A DNA stretch of 64,000 nucleotides from an uncultured Flavobacteriales bacterium (GTDB taxonomy: Bacteria; Bacteroidota; Bacteroidia; Flavobacteriales_D; Crocinitomicaceae): positions 1 to 64,000 of the forward strand of contig CAIZQH010000022.1 in NCBI GenBank assembly GCA_903935095.1, read 5' to 3'. How positions within the stretch are numbered: the stretch's first letter is position 1; every line of letters begins with the position of its first letter. Shown here in pieces: positions 7,132-15,907 of the stretch. A program made the position numbers and the translations under genes. The notes under the pieces are model-generated. The model saw only the letters and a list, made by a program, of their open reading frames with translations, had not been told where the DNA came from and made no database searches.

Positions 7132-9918
7132 ATGGTGGAAAAATGCATAGAAATAAAAGGAGCACGGGTTCATAACTTGAAATCCATTGACGTGAAAATT
7201 CCCCACGGGAAATTGACGGTCATCACTGGTGTATCAGGTTCGGGGAAATCAAGCTTGGCATTCGATACCATTTTCGCGGAGGGACAACGGCGTTTCATAG
7301 AAAGTATGTCTTCTTATGCAAGACAATTTTTAGGAAAACTAAACAAACCTGAAACGGAATACATCAAAGGAATCGCTCCATCTATTGCCATCCAGCAAAA
7401 AGTCATTTCGAGCAATCCAAGATCCACCGTTGGAACAACTACCGAAATTTACGATTACCTCAAGTTGTTTTATGCCCGAGTAGGAAAAACGTATTCACCC
7501 GTTTCAGGGAAAGAAGTCCAAAAACATCAGATCAAGGATGTCATCGATTTCCTCAGTACAAATTGGAAAAGCGAAGCAATTGCCATTCTTTGTCCGGTTT
7601 CTCTTTTTGAAACAGAAACATATTTACAAAAATTAGAATCACTTTATAAACAAGGTTTTACAAGAGTATATTTAAATGATTCATTTAAATTAATTGAGGA
7701 CTTATTAAGTGCTGATTTTGATGAGGAATTCCTGTTAGCCATTGATCGTTTCAATAATGATTTCTCGGACGAAAGCAATTTAAACCGCTGCACTGATTCA
7801 CTCGGACTTGCCTTCACCGAAGGAAAAGGAATTTGCGCGATTCTCCACCACAAGGAGCAGAAACTTCAATGGTTTAGCAATCGTTTTGAATTGGACGACA
7901 TGAGTTTCCAGGAGCCGAGCGTAAATCTTTTCGCTTTCAACAATCCTTATGGAGCATGCAAAACGTGTGAAGGATACGGAATGGTACTCGGAATCGATGA
8001 AGAATTGGTTTTTCCGAATCGAAACCTCAGCGTATACGAAGGAGCGATCGCGCCGTGGAAAGGAGACTCCATGGGCGAATACTTAAACCAACTAACCTAT
8101 AACGCAAAGAAATTCGACTTCCCAATTCACCGCCCAGTGAAGGAACTTAGTCAAGAACAATACGACTTACTTTGGAAAGGAAATACTTATTTTGAAGGTT
8201 TAAGTAAATTCTTTAAATTCATTGAAAGTCAAACATATAAGATTCAATATCGTGTCATGCTTTCTCGTTACCGTGGAAAGACAAATTGTCCGGAGTGCAA
8301 GGGGACGCGTTTACGTGGAGACGCTGCTTACGTGAAAATCAATGGCTGTTCGATACAAGATCTTGTCCTAAAATCCATTGACAATGCTGCTGCTTTTTTT
8401 CAAGAACTTTCATTGAACGATTACGACCGCCAGGTTTCCAAACACATTCTTCCGGAAATTCAACAGCGGCTCGGATTCCTGCAAGACGTTGGACTCGGTT
8501 ACTTAAGTTTAAACCGTGGAGCTAACACCTTGTCCGGTGGAGAATCGCAGCGCATTCACTTAGCCACATCCTTGGGGAGTAGCCTCGTTGGATCCATATA
8601 CATTTTGGACGAACCTTCGATTGGATTACATCCAAAAGACACTGCCCGATTAATCAAAGTCCTACTCAACCTCAAAGCGCTTGGAAACACGGTGATTGTC
8701 GTAGAGCACGAAGAAGAAATCATGATGGCGGCCGATGAGATTTTAGATATCGGTCCATTAGCGGGATCGCACGGTGGAGAAGTCGTTTTTCAAGGAGATT
8801 ACAATGCACTCATTAGCGCAAAGGACAGTTTAACGGCCAAGTATTTACTGGGGATAAAAGAAATTCCTGTTCCTCAAAAGAGACGGAGTGGAAAAAACCG
8901 CCTCACGCTTCTTGGCGCAAGACAAAACAACTTAAAAAACTTGACGCTCGATTTTCCATTGAATAAACTTGTGTGCATCACTGGGGTTTCTGGATCAGGG
9001 AAATCGACCTTAATCAAGTCCTTACTCTATCCATCCATTCGAAAAGAGTTGGGATTAAGCGGCGATTTAATCGGGAAATGCGATGGTATTTCCGGCGATA
9101 TCAAATCCATCAAACACGTGGAATTTGTCGACCAAAATCCAATCGGAAAGTCCTCCCGAAGCAATCCAATTACTTATGTTAAAGCTTTCGATGACATACG
9201 TGAACTATTTGCTAGACAGCAACTTGCGAAAATGCGTGGATACAAGCCAGGCTTCTTCAGTTTTAATGTGGAGGGTGGGCGCTGCGAGATGTGTGAAGGA
9301 GAAGGAAGCATCACGGTAGCAATGCAATTTATGGCAGATGTCCATTTGAATTGTGAAACCTGCAAAGGAACGCGTTACAAATCCGAAACCTTAGAAATCG
9401 AATACCGAGGAAAGTCCATTTATGACATTCTCGAGATGACACTTGACGAATCGTTGGCATTCTTTAAAGAGGGACAAGACAGGCTTGACGCAAAAATCGT
9501 TGAGAAGATTCAACCATTAGTTGATGTCGGTTTAGGTTATTTAAAGGTTGGTCAATCCTCCAGTACGATGAGTGGAGGAGAAGCGCAACGCATCAAACTT
9601 GGATCCTTCTTAGCCAAAGGAACACAGGCGCCTCCCACCCTATTTATCTTCGACGAACCTACTACAGGCTTGCATTTTTACGACATTGAGAAATTAGTTA
9701 TTGCATTTAACGCATTAATTGACCGAGGACATTCCATTTTCGTCATTGAGCATAACATGGAAGTGATTAAATGTGCGGACCACATCATTGAATTGGGTCC
9801 AACAGGAGGTGAGCAAGGTGGACACTTGCTTTTCGAAGGTGCGCCAGAAGAAATGGTAGAGGCAAAAAACACGGAAACAGCGCAGTTCTTAGAACAAAAA
9901 CTACATCCAAGGCGTTAA
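7132..9918 (+). CDS. uvrA: Excinuclease ABC subunit A (UvrA)
   Basis: This 928-residue protein is the damage-recognition ATPase of nucleotide excision repair and works with UvrB. It contains two ABC ATPase modules. The first Walker A is GVSGSGKSS (residues 33-41) and the second is GVSGSGKSTL near residue 617. Two LSGGE/MSGGE signature motifs are followed by DEPSIGLH and DEPTTGLH. Zinc-finger cysteines appear as CKTCEGYG, CPECKGT, CEMCEGEG and CETCKGT. I chose the ATG at 7132 (MVEKCIEIKGARVHNL), the usual UvrA N-terminus. The frame is open to 7096, but those 12 extra residues do not fit the family. Confidence 0.96.
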   Translation: MVEKCIEIKGARVHNLKSIDVKIPHGKLTVITGVSGSGKSSLAFDTIFAEGQRRFIESMSSYARQFLGKLNKPETEYIKGIAPSIAIQQKVISSNPRSTVGTTTEIYDYLKLFYARVGKTYSPVSGKEVQKHQIKDVIDFLSTNWKSEAIAILCPVSLFETETYLQKLESLYKQGFTRVYLNDSFKLIEDLLSADFDEEFLLAIDRFNNDFSDESNLNRCTDSLGLAFTEGKGICAILHHKEQKLQWFSNRFELDDMSFQEPSVNLFAFNNPYGACKTCEGYGMVLGIDEELVFPNRNLSVYEGAIAPWKGDSMGEYLNQLTYNAKKFDFPIHRPVKELSQEQYDLLWKGNTYFEGLSKFFKFIESQTYKIQYRVMLSRYRGKTNCPECKGTRLRGDAAYVKINGCSIQDLVLKSIDNAAAFFQELSLNDYDRQVSKHILPEIQQRLGFLQDVGLGYLSLNRGANTLSGGESQRIHLATSLGSSLVGSIYILDEPSIGLHPKDTARLIKVLLNLKALGNTVIVVEHEEEIMMAADEILDIGPLAGSHGGEVVFQGDYNALISAKDSLTAKYLLGIKEIPVPQKRRSGKNRLTLLGARQNNLKNLTLDFPLNKLVCITGVSGSGKSTLIKSLLYPSIRKELGLSGDLIGKCDGISGDIKSIKHVEFVDQNPIGKSSRSNPITYVKAFDDIRELFARQQLAKMRGYKPGFFSFNVEGGRCEMCEGEGSITVAMQFMADVHLNCETCKGTRYKSETLEIEYRGKSIYDILEMTLDESLAFFKEGQDRLDAKIVEKIQPLVDVGLGYLKVGQSSSTMSGGEAQRIKLGSFLAKGTQAPPTLFIFDEPTTGLHFYDIEKLVIAFNALIDRGHSIFVIEHNMEVIKCADHIIELGPTGGEQGGHLLFEGAPEEMVEAKNTETAQFLEQKLHPRR

Positions 9919-9989
9919 CCATCGGAGAATTGTGCATTTATCTGTTGATAAAATACACAGTGTCCAGAATACACAAAGCAAGAATCCTT

Positions 9990-9997
9990 TAACTTTG
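9990..9997 (+). promoter_or_regulatory. Putative -7 element for the alpha-oxoamine synthase gene (TAACTTTG)
   Basis: TAACTTTG matches TAnnTTTG and lies 16 bp before the start codon at 10014. No TTG is found at the preferred spacing. Confidence 0.4.
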
Positions 9998-10013
9998 CAT
10001 AAAAATACATCAC

Positions 10014-11261
10014 ATGTCAGCAGATATTTTCGAAAAAATTCAGGCGAATCGCGGACCTATTGGACAACACGCGAAAGAATCTCATGGATATTTTACCTTT
10101 CCTAAGTTAGAAGGCCCGATCGGACCACACATGATTTTCCGTGGAAAAACTCGTTTGAACTGGTCATTGAACAATTATTTGGGATTGGCTGATCATCCGG
10201 AAGTAAGAAAAATCGATGGTGAGGCAGCAGCTGATTATGGATTTGGATCTCCGATGGGTGCACGCATGATGAGTGGAAATTCTGATCACCATGAGCAATT
10301 GGAGCGCGAGTTGTCGGCATTTGTCAATAAAGAAAGTACCATCCTATGCAACTTCGGTTATCAGGCTGTTGTTTCGGCGATTGACTGTTTAGTGGACCGT
10401 CACGATGTCATCGTTTACGACGCAGAATCTCACGCATGTATCCTTGACGGTGTGCGTTTACACATGGGAAAACGTTTTGTTTTCAAACACAATGATTTAG
10501 AAGATTGCGAAAAACAATTGCAACGCGCAACTAAATTAGCAGCAGAAACAGGTGGAGCAATTTTAGTCATCACCGAAGGTGTTTTCGGAATGCGTGGAGA
10601 TCAAGGTATTCTGAAAGAAATCGTTGCGCTGAAAGAAAAATATAATTTCCGTTTGTTCGCAGATGATGCACATGGCATCGGTACACTTGGTGCAAATGGT
10701 GGAGGAACAGGTGAAGAGCAAGGTTGTCAAGATGGGATCGACATTTACTTCGGTACCTTCGCGAAATCGTTTGCCTTGATTGGTGGATTCATTTCATCCG
10801 ACGAGCAAGTAGTCGAATACTTACGTTACAACATGCGTTCTCAAATTTTTGCTAAAGCGATGCCATTGCCATTGGTTATTGGTGCGTTGAAGCGTTTGGA
10901 GTTAATGAGAAATCACCCAGAATACAAAGCGAAATTGTGGGAAATCACAGAAGCTTTGCAAACAGGATTAACAGAAGCTGGATTCGAGATTGGTCCAACC
11001 AACTCATGTGTAACACCCGTTTACTTAAATGGATCCATTCCAGAATCAACCAACTTGATTTACGACTTACGTGAGAACTACAATGTATTCTGCTCCATGG
11101 TTGTATACCCAGTTGTCCCAAAAGGAATGATCATTTTACGTTTGATTCCAACCGCAACACATACCTTAGAAGATGTAAGATACACGATTGAGTGTTTCTC
11201 TAAAATCGTTAGTAAATTAAAGGCAGGTGAATACGTTTCAGATAAAATTGCAGCGGTTTAA
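10014..11261 (+). CDS. PLP-dependent alpha-oxoamine synthase family enzyme (SPT/KBL/BioF-like)
   Basis: A 415-residue fold-type I PLP enzyme of the group that condenses an amino acid with an acyl-CoA (serine palmitoyltransferase, glycine C-acetyltransferase, KAPA synthase). Visible family features are NWSLNNYLGLADHPEV, ESHACILDG with the PLP-stacking His, FADDAHGIGTLG, and the Schiff-base lysine Lys251 in GTFAKSFALIGGF. Sphingolipid-making Bacteroidota use such an enzyme as serine palmitoyltransferase, but this sequence differs from the well-known SPT clade in its N-terminus (GPIGQHAKESHGYF), so the acyl substrate is uncertain. It is monocistronic, with a TAACTTTG -7 element and a strong terminator. 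Confidence 0.85.
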   Translation: MSADIFEKIQANRGPIGQHAKESHGYFTFPKLEGPIGPHMIFRGKTRLNWSLNNYLGLADHPEVRKIDGEAAADYGFGSPMGARMMSGNSDHHEQLERELSAFVNKESTILCNFGYQAVVSAIDCLVDRHDVIVYDAESHACILDGVRLHMGKRFVFKHNDLEDCEKQLQRATKLAAETGGAILVITEGVFGMRGDQGILKEIVALKEKYNFRLFADDAHGIGTLGANGGGTGEEQGCQDGIDIYFGTFAKSFALIGGFISSDEQVVEYLRYNMRSQIFAKAMPLPLVIGALKRLELMRNHPEYKAKLWEITEALQTGLTEAGFEIGPTNSCVTPVYLNGSIPESTNLIYDLRENYNVFCSMVVYPVVPKGMIILRLIPTATHTLEDVRYTIECFSKIVSKLKAGEYVSDKIAAV

Positions 11262-11283
11262 TTCAAACCGAATTTGATCACAT

Positions 11284-11316
11284 AAAAAAAGGAGCTTCAA
11301 AAAAGCTCCTTTTTTA
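11284..11316. terminator. Bidirectional intrinsic terminator between two convergent genes
   Basis: GGAGCTT (11291-11297) pairs with AAGCTCC (11303-11309). The stem has an A-tract on its left and a T-tract on its right, so it can stop transcripts from the oxoamine synthase gene (plus) and the DEAD-box gene (minus). Confidence 0.85.
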
Positions 11317-11334
11317 TTTTCTATTAAGTTCTAA

Positions 11335-12471
11335 TTAACGGCTTGCGAATGGATGATTGTTCACCACTGGAATCTCCAAGGAAATCAATTTTTGAATGTC
11401 GCGAATGTACTTGCGTTCTTCTTTGTCACAGAATGAAACGGCAATTCCTGATGCTCCAGCGCGTCCTGTACGACCAATACGGTGTACATACGTTTCTGGA
11501 ATGTTTGGAATGTCGTAGTTGATCACAAATGATAACTCATCGATGTCAATTCCACGTGCAGCAATATCCGTAGCGACTAATACGCGTGAAGTTTTATCCT
11601 TAAAGTTCGACAAAGCGCGCTGACGTGCATTCTGAGATTTATTCCCGTGAATCGCTTCCGCAGATACTTTGTTTTTCAATAATAACTTGACGATTTTATC
11701 TGCGCCGTGTTTCGTTCGAGAGAAAACCAATACGCTTGGCGCTTTCGTTTCTTTTAATACGTGCACCAACAAATCTTTTTTCGCCGGAGCATCCACATAG
11801 TACAAAGCTTGATCAATCATTTCCGCAGTTGAGGAAACGGGATTCACTTCCACTTTCACTGGATCCGTTAAAATCGAATTTGCTAAAGAAGTAATCTCTT
11901 TCGGCATTGTTGCGGAGAAAAATAAGGTTTGACGTTTCGCTGGAATCAGTTTAATGATTTTCTTCACGTCGTGAATGAATCCCATGTCTAACATACGATC
12001 GGCTTCATCCAACACAAAAATCTCTAGGCTTCCTAACTTGATAAATCCTTGTTGTTGCAAGTCCAATAAACGTCCAGGTGTAGCAATTAACACATCTACC
12101 CCATTTTTTAAACGGTTGACCTGTTGTGACTGGTTCACCCCGCCAAAAATAACGGTGTAACGCAATTTTAATTCGCTGCCGTAATTCTTGAAACTTTCTT
12201 CGATTTGAATCGCTAACTCTCTCGTTGGCGTAACAATTAAAGACCTGATTTTATTCGAGTTATCCGTCTGTTTGGATGCATGAATGCGTTGAATAATTGG
12301 AATAGCAAATGCCGCTGTTTTCCCTGTTCCAGTTTGTGCACAGCCCATAACGTCTCTTCCTTCGAGTACATATGGTATTGCTTGTTGTTGGATTGGGGTC
12401 GGTTCGGTATAACCTTGTTTGGTAAGAGCGTTTAAAATCGGCTCTAAAAGATTTAATTCATTAAATTTCAT
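11335..12471 (-). CDS. DEAD-box ATP-dependent RNA helicase (RhlE-like)
   Basis: This 378-residue helicase unwinds RNA in ribosome assembly or decay. Motifs in order: [10 protein letters not shown] (Q motif), AQTGTGKT (residues 45-52), [20 protein letters not shown] in [18 protein letters not shown], and the C-terminal [12 protein letters not shown] and [10 protein letters not shown]. The C-terminal basic tail usual in RhlE-type proteins is nearly absent, so this is a minimal helicase core. I chose the ATG at 12471 (MKFNELNLL); four more codons upstream would need a TTG start. The gene lies downstream of cutC on the same strand, 96 bp away. Confidence 0.93.
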   Translation of the reverse strand: MKFNELNLLEPILNALTKQGYTEPTPIQQQAIPYVLEGRDVMGCAQTGTGKTAAFAIPIIQRIHASKQTDNSNKIRSLIVTPTRELAIQIEESFKNYGSELKLRYTVIFGGVNQSQQVNRLKNGVDVLIATPGRLLDLQQQGFIKLGSLEIFVLDEADRMLDMGFIHDVKKIIKLIPAKRQTLFFSATMPKEITSLANSILTDPVKVEVNPVSSTAEMIDQALYYVDAPAKKDLLVHVLKETKAPSVLVFSRTKHGADKIVKLLLKNKVSAEAIHGNKSQNARQRALSNFKDKTSRVLVATDIAARGIDIDELSFVINYDIPNIPETYVHRIGRTGRAGASGIAVSFCDKEERKYIRDIQKLISLEIPVVNNHPFASR

Positions 12472-12567
12472 ATAGATATTCAATCCTAAGGTTGAACAAA
12501 TACATTAATGATTGACCCAGGATTTGCACAAAGGTACTTCAAATAAACCGGATAATCTATTCCTTTA

Positions 12568-13263
12568 CTATCCCAGGGATTCTAAGATGCGAGACACACG
12601 GTGTTCATCCACTTTTAAAATCGTTTCTGAGAAGGCTGAATCTTCATCCAACAAAACCTTGATTGTCCCTGAAAAGTGAATGGCGTCTGGCTGAACCTCT
12701 CGAGCAATTTTTGCAATGTTACCAGCGTTTACACCACCACCCGCCATGATTTCGATGCGTCCATTTGCATACTGCATCATTTCTTTTAAATTCGGTAAGC
12801 CGATGTCCACATGACTCGCAAATCCGGAAGTTAAAATACGATGAAAACCCAATTTGATTAATTGATCCATGGAGCGCTTCCAATCGATGCTTTCATCGAA
12901 TGCACGATGGAAAGTCCATACGAAATCAGGAAATTGCTGCCTCAAGTTCGCTAATGCTTCGGTGTCTAAATCAAAATTGGATTTCAATAAGCCAATGACC
13001 ACACCTTGTACGCCTGCACGCTGACAAAACGCCAAGTCGCTTTCTATGACCGCGATTTCTTCTGCGCTATAACAAAATCCACCGGCTCTTGGACGAATCA
13101 AGACATGGGTATCAGGTCCGTTCTCCAGTGCCAGTGTAATCATCCCTGCAGAAGGAGTGAGTCCACCCTGCTCTAAATTTTGACACAATTCAATGCGGTC
13201 AAAATGAAGTGATTTCGCCAAGATAATTGCCTCGATAGAAGCAGCACACAATTCTAATTTCAT
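12568..13263 (-). CDS. cutC: Copper homeostasis protein CutC
   Basis: A 231-residue TIM-barrel protein of the CutC family. Conserved elements are MKLELCAASIEA at the N-terminus, DRIELCQNLEQGGLTPS, HVLIRPRAGGFCYS, TFHRAFDES, LTSGFASH and IMAGGGVNAGN. CutC has been linked to copper tolerance, but its biochemical role is unsettled. I chose the ATG at 13263, which gives the usual MKLE start; a longer form would need TTG at 13284. It is divergent from the dehydrogenase E1 gene, with 90 bp between the starts. Confidence 0.94.
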   Translation of the reverse strand: MKLELCAASIEAIILAKSLHFDRIELCQNLEQGGLTPSAGMITLALENGPDTHVLIRPRAGGFCYSAEEIAVIESDLAFCQRAGVQGVVIGLLKSNFDLDTEALANLRQQFPDFVWTFHRAFDESIDWKRSMDQLIKLGFHRILTSGFASHVDIGLPNLKEMMQYANGRIEIMAGGGVNAGNIAKIAREVQPDAIHFSGTIKVLLDEDSAFSETILKVDEHRVSRILESLG

Positions 13264-13326
13264 AGGTCCAAAATAGCTAGACAAAATTGCTAAAAAATTC
13301 CATATAAAAACGCCACGGCTTTTCCT

Positions 13327-13334
13327 TATATTTG
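13327..13334 (+). promoter_or_regulatory. Putative -7 element for the E1 dehydrogenase gene (TATATTTG)
   Basis: TATATTTG matches TAnnTTTG and lies 19 bp before the ATG at 13354. The upstream TTG is not in the expected place. Confidence 0.4.
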
Positions 13335-13353
13335 CATACGATTACAATCAACA

Positions 13354-15798
13354 ATGGCAAAAGAAAAAGCACCCAATACGCAAGATCAAATGGATTTTGA
13401 TGCATTCAAAAAACAAGTACTTGCTGACTATCAATTAGCATGCGAATCTCGCGAAGCATCCCTTCTGGGAAGGAAAGAGGTGTTGACTGGTAAAGCGAAA
13501 TTTGGAATTTTCGGAGATGGAAAAGAGCTCGCACAAATTGCTTTAGCAAAACAGTTTCAGAATGGCGATTTTCGTTCTGGGTATTACCGCGATCAAACCA
13601 TCATGATGGCTATTGGTGAATTAACGATTGAACAATATTTTGCTGGATTGTACGCACATACAGACGTGGAAGTTGAACCGCAATCTGCTGGACGTCAAAT
13701 GGGTGGGCATTATTCCACACGTAACCTAGATGCCAACGGAGAATGGAAAAATTTGATGTTACAAAAAAACAGCTCTGCGGATATTTCTCCAACAGCTGGA
13801 CAAATGCCACGTTTGGTTGGATTAGCACAAGCATCGAAAGTGTACCGTCAACAAGAAGCTTTAAAATCAAATCCTGCCTTTGAGAAATTCACAAACGGCG
13901 GAAACGAAGTCGCATTTGGAACCATTGGTGACGCATCAACGAGTGAGGGTCCTTTCTGGGAATCGATCAACGCTGCAGGTGTATTGCAAGTACCGATGGT
14001 GATGTCCGTTTGGGACGATGGCTACGGAATTTCAGTGCCAAGAGAATTACAAACAACGAAAGGAAGCATTTCCGATGCGTTATCAGGAATGCAACGCACA
14101 GCGGACAAACCTGGATATGAGATTTTCATCACCAAAGGATGGGATTACGCACATTTGTGTGAAACCTATGAAAAAGCGGTAAAACTGGCACGCGAAGAAC
14201 ACATTCCAGTTTTAGTTCACGTGAAAGAAGTAAATCAACCACAAGGACACTCCACTTCAGGATCGCATGAGCGTTACAAATCAGCGGAGCGTTTGGAATG
14301 GGAAACGACTTTTGATTGCATCCATAAATTCAAGGAATGGATTCTTTCATTCGAAGCAAAAGGAATGGCGATTGCATCGGAAGAAGAATTAAATACGATA
14401 CAAGCAGCGGCGAAGGAAATGATTCGCAGCGCAAAAAATACAGCATGGTCGCGTTTCACAGATAGCATGAAACAAGATCAAGCGGATTTAGTTTCTGTAT
14501 TGAAAACAGTGGCAGCGGAAAGTTCGCAGTCCGTGTTCATTCAAAAAGACATTGAAACGCTTGAAAAAGAAAAAGAACCGATTCGTCGTGATTTATTGAC
14601 GTTAGCTCGCAAAGTATTGCGTCAAGTTCGTGAGGAACAAATTTCCTCGAAAAAAACTTTAGGTAACTGGATTCAAAGCATGATTTCCGGGAATTTCGAT
14701 CGCTACAGCTCCCATTTGCATTCACAATCTGCTCATTCAGCGATGAATGTTCCTGCAGTGGCGCCAAAATATGCGGATGACGTTCAAATGGAAGACGGTC
14801 GCATCATTTTACGTGAAAACTACCGTACGATTTTAGAAAATCGTCCAGAAGTTCTTGTCTTTGGAGAAGATGCTGGAAAAATTGGTGGCGTAAATCAATC
14901 ATTGGAAGGATTACAAGAGCAATTTGGCGAAATACGTGTTTCAGATACTGGAATCCGCGAGTGTACGATTATTGGACAAGGAATTGGAATGGCGATGCGT
15001 GGACTACGTCCGATTGCAGAGATTCAGTATTTGGATTACCTGTTGTACGCGATTCAAATCATGTCCGACGATTTAGCAACGGTTCAGTACCGCACAAAAG
15101 GTGGACAAAAAGCACCGTTGATTGTATCCACACGTGGACACCGTCTTGAAGGAATCTGGCACAGTGGTTCTCCGATGGGAATGATTGTCAATTCGATTCG
15201 TGGTATTCACGTTTGTGTTCCAAGAAACATGACAAAAGCCGCAGGATTCTACAACACTTTGTTACAAGCAGACGAACCAGCATTGGTGATTGAACCATTG
15301 AACGGATACCGCACGAAAGAGCGCATGCCGATTAACTTCGGAACGTTCACCGAAGCATTGGGAGTGCCGGAAATTGTGAAAGAAGGAAAAGACTTAACAT
15401 TGGTTTCTTACGGATCAACCTTCAATCTTTGCGAGGTAGCAGCCCAACAATTAGAACATTTGGGAATATCCGTCGAACTGATTGACGTTCAAACCTTGTT
15501 GCCATTCGACATCAAACACATGATCAGTGATTCCCTTGCGAAAACGAATCGTTTACTCATTGTGGACGAAGATGTCAGCAGTGGAGCAACTGGATTCATG
15601 TTGGATAAAATCTTAGTGGAGCAAAAAGGTTACTACCACCTCGACTCTGCCCCAGAAACCTTGAGTTCGAAAGACCATCGTCCAGCCTACGGTTCCGACG
15701 GTGATTACTTCTCCAAACCAAGCATCGACGACATCATTGAAAAAGTCTATGCGATGATGCATGAGGCGGAGCCGGCGAGGTATCCGAGTTTGTATTAA
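13354..15798 (+). CDS. Fused 2-oxoacid dehydrogenase E1 alpha/beta subunit
   Basis: An 814-residue thiamine-diphosphate enzyme that decarboxylates a 2-oxoacid (branched-chain 2-oxoacid or pyruvate) and passes the acyl group to a lipoyl E2. The E1-alpha half occupies roughly residues 1-340: YRDQT, the TPP motif beginning GDASTSEGPFWESINAAG, then VWDDGYGISVP. The E1-beta half occupies about 470-814: VFGEDAGKIGGV, the IRECTIIGQGIGMAMRGLRP region, STRGH and a transketolase C-terminal domain. The alpha-beta fusion is common in Bacteroidota. The about 130 residues between the halves are helical and charged. No E2 or E3 gene is nearby, so the substrate cannot be fixed from context. Confidence 0.9.
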   Translation: MAKEKAPNTQDQMDFDAFKKQVLADYQLACESREASLLGRKEVLTGKAKFGIFGDGKELAQIALAKQFQNGDFRSGYYRDQTIMMAIGELTIEQYFAGLYAHTDVEVEPQSAGRQMGGHYSTRNLDANGEWKNLMLQKNSSADISPTAGQMPRLVGLAQASKVYRQQEALKSNPAFEKFTNGGNEVAFGTIGDASTSEGPFWESINAAGVLQVPMVMSVWDDGYGISVPRELQTTKGSISDALSGMQRTADKPGYEIFITKGWDYAHLCETYEKAVKLAREEHIPVLVHVKEVNQPQGHSTSGSHERYKSAERLEWETTFDCIHKFKEWILSFEAKGMAIASEEELNTIQAAAKEMIRSAKNTAWSRFTDSMKQDQADLVSVLKTVAAESSQSVFIQKDIETLEKEKEPIRRDLLTLARKVLRQVREEQISSKKTLGNWIQSMISGNFDRYSSHLHSQSAHSAMNVPAVAPKYADDVQMEDGRIILRENYRTILENRPEVLVFGEDAGKIGGVNQSLEGLQEQFGEIRVSDTGIRECTIIGQGIGMAMRGLRPIAEIQYLDYLLYAIQIMSDDLATVQYRTKGGQKAPLIVSTRGHRLEGIWHSGSPMGMIVNSIRGIHVCVPRNMTKAAGFYNTLLQADEPALVIEPLNGYRTKERMPINFGTFTEALGVPEIVKEGKDLTLVSYGSTFNLCEVAAQQLEHLGISVELIDVQTLLPFDIKHMISDSLAKTNRLLIVDEDVSSGATGFMLDKILVEQKGYYHLDSAPETLSSKDHRPAYGSDGDYFSKPSIDDIIEKVYAMMHEAEPARYPSLY

Positions 15799-15839
15799 CT
15801 AGTGACTAGTGCTCAGTGACTAGTGAACAGTGCTCAGTT
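15798..15839. repeat. 7-bp tandem repeat following the E1 gene
   Basis: Six heptamers in exact register: ACTAGTG, ACTAGTG, CTCAGTG, ACTAGTG, AACAGTG, CTCAGTT. They begin at the last base of the stop codon. A pyrimidine-rich stretch with repeated CGCTCT follows (about 15853-15908) and reaches the end of the convergent sppA gene. Confidence 0.8.
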
Positions 15840-15907
15840 TACTTCGAACCTTCGCTCTGTTCTCTCGCTCTCGCTCTGTTTCCCGCTCTTCTCTCTTCTC
15901 CGCTCTC

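Noticed and set aside
7042-7206. 55-codon upstream extension of the permease
   Set aside because: It would overlap the divergent uvrA start, and its sequence is not transporter-like; the ATG at 7041 fits the family.
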